Source: Myxococcales bacterium (GTDB taxonomy: Bacteria > Myxococcota_A > Polyangia > Fen-1088). From it: a DNA stretch of 64,000 nucleotides. This document shows, one piece after another, positions 58,910 to 64,000 of this stretch. Numbering within the stretch: the first letter of the stretch is position 1; each line of letters starts with the position of its first letter. The stretch is taken from positions 434,001-498,000 of the forward strand of contig JAGTJU010000001.1 in NCBI GenBank assembly GCA_022184915.1, in the 5' to 3' direction. The notes under the pieces were generated by a model. It searched no databases. It had not been told where the DNA came from and worked only from the letters and a program-made list of their open reading frames with translations. The position numbers and the translations under genes were made by a program.

Positions 58910-61900
58910 ATGACAATGCAACGAGTCGACCGCCAGCCCCGCGCGAAAACCTTGCCCTTGAGCTGTTGTCGGCTGGCTCAGTCTCTGTTCGTCGGCCTTG
59001 TTTCGCTCGCCGCGCTATCGTGCCAGTTTCGCACGACCCTACCTGCCACACCCTTGGCGACCGACCCCCACGCACGCATCGCCTCCCTTTGGCCTCAGGG
59101 GGAAGATCTGACGCCTTCCGAAGTGTTGGTCCGCTTCGACAGGCCGTTGGTTCCGGTCATGCCCTGGGAGGCCCTGCCACCTCCGCCGCTGGCCATCTAC
59201 CCCCGCGTCGAAGGGCATTGGATGTGGCTGTCCACGCGCGAACTGCGCTTTGTCCCCATAACCCGTTTTCCCATGGCGACCGTCTTCGAGGTCACAGAGA
59301 ACGGGCGGAGGAACGCGCAGGGAAACGCCTCTCGGCACCCGGGTGCGTTCCGGTTCGCAACCGGAGCGCCCCACATTGTCTGGCATGCCTTCGACATCGC
59401 TCATGAAGGACAGACCTCGAGAACCCCTCGAGTGGCCCTCGTCTTTGATCAAGATGTCGATCCGGACAAAGCGCTGCCGTACCTTGGCTTTCGAACGGAG
59501 GAAAACGGGACCGACGTCATCATCCCTGCACTCTTGAGCTCGCATCAGGCGTGGCCGTTCAACGCGCGTCTGGAGAACGAATCTCTCCAACGCATTATGT
59601 TCGTGACCCCGGCGCGCGAGCTGCCACCGGACACGGCCGCCCTACTCATCGCCGATACAGGACTTCCTTCCCTGGAAGGACCCTTGAAGACGAAGGCCCC
59701 CCAAACCCTTTCGTTCCGGACAGCCTCGCCCTTTCGGCTCTTGCCTCCGCGAAACGAGGACGGCTCGGCTGTCCGACAAGGGGAAAGCTGGATCATTCCC
59801 CTCTCGCATCCTTTTGACAAGAAGACACCCTCTGTAGGCATCCGGCCATATTGCGAAGGCCACTATCGATTCGATCTTACAGACATTTACCTCGACTGCG
59901 AAGATGCGACCGCATTCACTGCGTACAAGGTCACGGTTGCCGATGTTCGCGACATCTTTGGTCGCTCTCTCACATCGAACTCGATAATCCTCAAACCTTT
60001 ACCCCCGAAAGCAAGCCTTCGCTTCGAGGACATTCCCGAGTATGGCGCCCCTCATCCGGTCCTTGTGCATGGGCCATCTCAGCCCTCCTTCGTCACGTTA
60101 AGCGGACAAAGCGTCGCGTCCATGCGCATACGAGTCTCAAAAGTGGCTATCGTTGATTTTCCGCGATTCATGTTGGCACACGGGGTGAAAAGCCACACGG
60201 TCTTGGATTTGGGTCAGACGATCTCCCAACGCGAGCACGTGCTCCATGCACGCGCCGGCCGGGAACAACATTTCAAGGTACCCATTCCGTTGGAGGTCGG
60301 ACACTACATGGTCGAAGCCATTGCGTCCGACGCCCAGGACAGGATGAATGTACCGGCTGTCCGGCTTTGGGTTCAAAAGACCAACTTGGCTTTCCGCGTC
60401 TTTGCGGGTCGCACACGCATGCACCTCTGGGTAAACAAGCTAAAGGACGCGACGCCTGTGCCCAACGCGGAGATCGTCCTACACCCTTCAGGTCGCAGAA
60501 CCGAAACTGACAAGGACGACCTCGCCGTTTTCGATTTGCGCCCCGAGGGCGATGACATGATTGAAGTTCGCGCGGGCGGCGACAGCGTCATGCTTCCTCA
60601 CGACGCATGGTCGAGCTTCGAGGTTGCCGAAGATGGCAAAGAAGCCGCGGCTGAGCGCCCGGCGCCAAGCGCCACGTGGAGCCGGAACGAAGCGAAGAAC
60701 CTCTACTGGTATACGGGTACCGACCGGCAGCTCTATGCGCCGGGTGACCAAGTCCACTTCTTCGGTTGGCTCCGGCGTTTGAGCGCAGGCGGAGAGGCCG
60801 AGTGGAGCCGGCTTGCGGGACCTCAACGGGTGTTTTGGGAGGCCCAGGATGGTGATGTCCCCTTTGCGAGCGGTCAGCTACCCGTCACCAATGATTCTCG
60901 GTTCGCCGGGCAAGTGACTCTGCCTGCCGACCTGCCCACCGGAAGCGTAACTTTGCGCTTTCGGCTTTTTCAAAAGGACGGGACCAAAAGCCCGGCACAC
61001 GAAGAAGAGATCATCGTTGGCATCTACGAAAGGCCGGAGATGCAAACCACGATGACTCTATCCAAGGGACCGTACGTCGCGGGTGATCCTTTTAGGGTCA
61101 ACATGGAAGCGACGTACCTATCAGGAGGGGTCGTCTCCGGTGCCCGCTGGGATGTCGCGCTCGAATCCCATTACAGTTGGCATCCGCAGCCCTACGAGGA
61201 TTACGTGTTCTCGGCGCGCGCCGACGATCCGGATGGATCCCCGCAGCCAGTCGAGAACAGACCATCGAGCCTGACCCTCGATGTGAGAGGCAAAGCGAGC
61301 AACAACCTGCGACTTCCCTCACCCGCCGAGCGTGGTCAGCCATGGATTCATCTTCTGAATTCCGAAGTCCAGGACGTCAACAGCCGTCGCTGGTTCGAGA
61401 GTCACACCCTGAATGTATTGCCCGCGAAGCTGCTCGTGGGATTGAGGGCCCAGGGCGATGAGTCAAGGGCGGACTCCACGTCATCAACGAGGGCCACATC
61501 ATGGGGCAGATTTGTGGTCGTTGACTCCAAAGGTCAGCTCGAAAGTGGACACGACGTAGAATTGACGCTTTGGCGGAAAATAACCGACGAACGCGATCAC
61601 AAGAGTCGATACGAGCGGCTGTGGACGCAAGAAGTCCGCTCGGAAGCGCGGCCCGTTCAGATAAGGCGCGACAACGAGGGGGCGGGCGCTTACCTGTTGG
61701 TGGCAGAGGTCAAGGATTCCTCCCAGCGCCCCCATCGTAGTTCCATAGCGATTAAGATTCCCTCAGAGCCAAGACCAAAAGCACCTTTGCCGGAAAAACC
61801 GATGCCCCTCGCGATATCCTGGCTCGACGATGCCCACGTAACCACCGCGAGATACAATGCGCCGAAGGGCTTCAGTCACGCCCTGTTTCGATTTGTGCGG

Positions 61901-64000
61901 GCAGGCGACATACTGGACCTAAAGTATCTCTCGGCCGGAAGGTCGGGCGCCATTGCCGCACCCCTTGGGGGACCCTTGTGGGGATCCTTGAGGGCCGAGA
62001 TGACCTCTCTGTCTTTCCCGGCTTCTTACTCGCACATCGAAGACTTCGCATCGAAGGCGCGGGTGTTTCAGCGTGAGTCGCATCATTTACATGTCGAAAT
62101 CGGGGCGCGCAGACAGGCTTCACGCCACGCTCTCGGTCGAGAAGAGCTCCCAGCTTCATTCGCTCCGGGGGACTCCGTGCAATTGCGTATCCGTACCATC
62201 TTCCCTGACGGCAAGCCGGCTTCGGGCGCCGAATTGGTTGTCTCGGTCGTCGACGATGCAATCTTTCGACTGCGACCTCGCGCGATCTGGAGAGATCCCT
62301 TCAAGACTTTCTACGATGAGTCCATCACCTCAGCGGGGCAGATTTACGAACGGAGTACGCGCGCGCTGATGCGTTCAGGCCTCTCTGGAGGGGTGCCTGG
62401 CGGCACTGTGGCTGGCCTTATGGGAGGCGCTCCGAGTGGCCCTGAGCGCCATGACTTCCGCCCCACCGCCCACTTTGCTGCAGACGTGAGTGCCGACCGG
62501 AACGGCGACGCACGCGTAGAGTTCCGTTTGCCGGATTCAACGACGCGGTACCGGATCATGGTGGCAGCCGCAGCGGGTAACGCTTCCTTTGGCTTGGGGC
62601 AGAGCGAGATCGTGAGCACCAAGGATCTGGTCTTGCGCCCCACGCCGCCTGCGTTTTTGCGAGCGGGTGACACCGCGAAGATTCCTCTGGTTTTGCAGAA
62701 CCAAAGTCGCCGCACGTTGGCACTGTCCGTTACCACGACGGCCTCGTTGTCGGCCGGAACCACGATACCCTTGCGGGGTGGAGCCGTTCGAGCCATCCAG
62801 TTGCCTCCACAGACACGCGAGCTACTGAGCTCCGAGGTGCGCGTGCCCGAAACAGGCGATGTCATGCAGCTATCGTGGCGCGCGGACGTCACGGGGAGCG
62901 CTGGGAAGTCCGGGCCGATGGATCGCATCTCCCACACGATTCCTCTCCTATCTCCCCTCATCAGAGAACAGATGAGTTCGTTTGGCGACGGTGTTGGGGA
63001 ACAGCGAGAAGGGCTGATGTGGCCGCAAGCCAGCGGCGATGAAGAAGCCAAAACGCAGGCCTCGGCCGGTCTCAGGATCGCGCAGGGTGCGTTGCCCCCG
63101 CTTGGCGCAACGATGCAGACGCTTTGCGACCCTGAGGTCGATACCACCGAGGCCTTGGCGGCCTGGATATGGGCTGCCTCTTCATGGCTGCCGCAGTGGC
63201 CGCTGGTTGCAAATGCTTGTGCACCCGACGCGAATGTGGCGAGAGACAAGATCCACGACGCCTGGCAGAGGATTGCGACCCGAACGGGCGGGCAATCGTC
63301 ATTTTTGGCCTTTCCGGGTCGTCACGTCTCGGCACCCACGTACGTGACGCATACGCTGGCCAAGGCAGCTGCTTCATCCAAGCAGGCTGGCATCGACGTT
63401 CCAAATCAAGTGTTGAGCAGGCTTCAGGAGCTCAATGAGCGCGAGAATGCGCAGTGGTTTCTTGGCTATCGAGACTGCCTGGAAGATGCCTCAGGGCGAG
63501 GGGAGTCGTATCAGCTGGTGAAGCGCGAGTGCGATAGGTCGGCAGTGAAGGGAGCGCCCTTCGGGCACGTGGAAGGCGATGAGAGCTCGCGAAAGCTCGG
63601 CGATGAGCTAAGGCAAACGGTCTTGCGTGATGGACAATGGCGTCGTGCACAACGTTCCTCGACGCTGGTGTCTCTGTGGAAGTGGTCAAAGGAGCCGGTC
63701 CTAAAGGAACAAATCAGGGACGACCTGCTGTCGCGCCTGAGCAAAGCTGGCGACCAAGCCTGGGTGACCGACGGGCCAGGCGTGACGTGGCCCAACGGTT
63801 TTGTCCGAACCTCGCTACAGGCGGGGCTCCAGGCCGACGTCATTGAGGCGTGGAGCGCATCCAGCCCGACGGAGATCCTCACACCCTTGGTGCGGGGGCT
63901 TCTCCGGCTTCACACGGGCTCCGCCTGGGGCGGTGCTCTCACCACGGCCAAGGCCGTAGTGGCGCTCAGAAGCTATCAAGCAGCCCACAGCACGGCGGAG
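58910..64000 (+). CDS. Alpha-2-macroglobulin family lipoprotein, 3' end outside window
   Basis: At least 1,697 residues, open to the last base. The N-terminus is a lipoprotein signal (LFVGLVSLAALSC). The chain has MG-type beta domains with TDRQLYAPGDQVHFFGWLRR at about 604-623 and the A2M-domain block FRPTAHFAADV...FRLPDSTTRYRI at about 1182-1215. The usual thioester segment GCxEQ reads GATMQ (residues 1399-1403), so the thioester Cys is missing. Bacterial alpha-2-macroglobulins act as periplasmic protease traps; without a thioester it resembles MagD-type members. G+C is lower than in neighbours. Confidence 0.88.
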   Translation, partial: MTMQRVDRQPRAKTLPLSCCRLAQSLFVGLVSLAALSCQFRTTLPATPLATDPHARIASLWPQGEDLTPSEVLVRFDRPLVPVMPWEALPPPPLAIYPRVEGHWMWLSTRELRFVPITRFPMATVFEVTENGRRNAQGNASRHPGAFRFATGAPHIVWHAFDIAHEGQTSRTPRVALVFDQDVDPDKALPYLGFRTEENGTDVIIPALLSSHQAWPFNARLENESLQRIMFVTPARELPPDTAALLIADTGLPSLEGPLKTKAPQTLSFRTASPFRLLPPRNEDGSAVRQGESWIIPLSHPFDKKTPSVGIRPYCEGHYRFDLTDIYLDCEDATAFTAYKVTVADVRDIFGRSLTSNSIILKPLPPKASLRFEDIPEYGAPHPVLVHGPSQPSFVTLSGQSVASMRIRVSKVAIVDFPRFMLAHGVKSHTVLDLGQTISQREHVLHARAGREQHFKVPIPLEVGHYMVEAIASDAQDRMNVPAVRLWVQKTNLAFRVFAGRTRMHLWVNKLKDATPVPNAEIVLHPSGRRTETDKDDLAVFDLRPEGDDMIEVRAGGDSVMLPHDAWSSFEVAEDGKEAAAERPAPSATWSRNEAKNLYWYTGTDRQLYAPGDQVHFFGWLRRLSAGGEAEWSRLAGPQRVFWEAQDGDVPFASGQLPVTNDSRFAGQVTLPADLPTGSVTLRFRLFQKDGTKSPAHEEEIIVGIYERPEMQTTMTLSKGPYVAGDPFRVNMEATYLSGGVVSGARWDVALESHYSWHPQPYEDYVFSARADDPDGSPQPVENRPSSLTLDVRGKASNNLRLPSPAERGQPWIHLLNSEVQDVNSRRWFESHTLNVLPAKLLVGLRAQGDESRADSTSSTRATSWGRFVVVDSKGQLESGHDVELTLWRKITDERDHKSRYERLWTQEVRSEARPVQIRRDNEGAGAYLLVAEVKDSSQRPHRSSIAIKIPSEPRPKAPLPEKPMPLAISWLDDAHVTTARYNAPKGFSHALFRFVRAGDILDLKYLSAGRSGAIAAPLGGPLWGSLRAEMTSLSFPASYSHIEDFASKARVFQRESHHLHVEIGARRQASRHALGREELPASFAPGDSVQLRIRTIFPDGKPASGAELVVSVVDDAIFRLRPRAIWRDPFKTFYDESITSAGQIYERSTRALMRSGLSGGVPGGTVAGLMGGAPSGPERHDFRPTAHFAADVSADRNGDARVEFRLPDSTTRYRIMVAAAAGNASFGLGQSEIVSTKDLVLRPTPPAFLRAGDTAKIPLVLQNQSRRTLALSVTTTASLSAGTTIPLRGGAVRAIQLPPQTRELLSSEVRVPETGDVMQLSWRADVTGSAGKSGPMDRISHTIPLLSPLIREQMSSFGDGVGEQREGLMWPQASGDEEAKTQASAGLRIAQGALPPLGATMQTLCDPEVDTTEALAAWIWAASSWLPQWPLVANACAPDANVARDKIHDAWQRIATRTGGQSSFLAFPGRHVSAPTYVTHTLAKAAASSKQAGIDVPNQVLSRLQELNERENAQWFLGYRDCLEDASGRGESYQLVKRECDRSAVKGAPFGHVEGDESSRKLGDELRQTVLRDGQWRRAQRSSTLVSLWKWSKEPVLKEQIRDDLLSRLSKAGDQAWVTDGPGVTWPNGFVRTSLQAGLQADVIEAWSASSPTEILTPLVRGLLRLHTGSAWGGALTTAKAVVALRSYQAAHSTAE

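Overview
The window reads as a G+C-rich chromosomal segment from a member of the Myxococcota. Four signs point there. Two secreted proteins (34916-36730 and 47825-49459) end in a MYXO-CTERM-type tail: Gly-Cys, a hydrophobic stretch, then an Arg cluster. Lipoproteins and outer-membrane proteins are very common. There are TonB/AgmX-like and PEGA proteins. The promoter at 30929-30963 carries a palindrome close to the LexA box described for Myxococcus xanthus. I cannot name the genus. No phage, insertion sequence, CRISPR array or plasmid gene was seen. One tRNA gene is present.

Layout. 1-9165 (+): the 3' part of a giant TPR protein, then an RNase Y-like membrane protein with a degenerate KH motif, then a small membrane protein. 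9181-12723 (-): ROK sugar kinase, ABC ATPase and two ABC-2 permeases, as one operon. 12762-17883: FHA protein, a secreted HEGDWE-motif protein, an AgmX/TonB-C-like lipoprotein, a small membrane protein, and a TPR/GT9 protein with its DUF6165 partner. 18130-21406 (+): PEGA protein, PstS-like protein, beta-barrel protein and Cys-rich lipoprotein. 21589-21660: tRNA-Thr(CGU). 21713-30227: transglutaminase-like protein, DUF167, leuS, trpS, an MFS carrier, an orphan ParA-like ATPase, mtnA and a P460-type cytochrome. 30315-37051: an outer-membrane protein, a putative SOS gene, a DUF1592/DUF1552 pair, a CotH-kinase protein and DUF427.

37074-44657 (-) is the most striking block: seven genes, nearly all overlapping by 4-14 bases. 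In transcription order they encode a PstS-like binding protein with a Cys-rich tail, a tiny lipoprotein, an OprO/OprP-like porin carrying an EF-hand loop, a lipoprotein, a TonB, a TonB-dependent receptor with its own TonB-C-like domain, and a lipoprotein. It looks like a self-contained outer-membrane capture and uptake system for phosphate, another oxyanion or a Ca-linked ligand. No inner-membrane transporter and no ExbBD is encoded. The 18130-21406 cluster repeats the PstS-like plus beta-barrel plus Cys-rich theme.

44843-58761: pyruvate kinase, an inositol monophosphatase-family enzyme, a MYXO-CTERM beta-helix protein, an XRE-cupin regulator lying antisense to the run-on tail of a lytic transglycosylase, a hybrid histidine kinase with an ethylene-receptor-like copper-binding membrane domain, a DUF938 methyltransferase, a large membrane protein, a Cys-rich (pacifastin/VWC-like) lipoprotein, and an unusual NUDIX-DUF1615 fusion. 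From 58910 to the window end runs a thioester-less bacterial alpha-2-macroglobulin of visibly lower G+C. It is incomplete at its 3' end.

All calls are by eye from translated sequence. No homology search was run.
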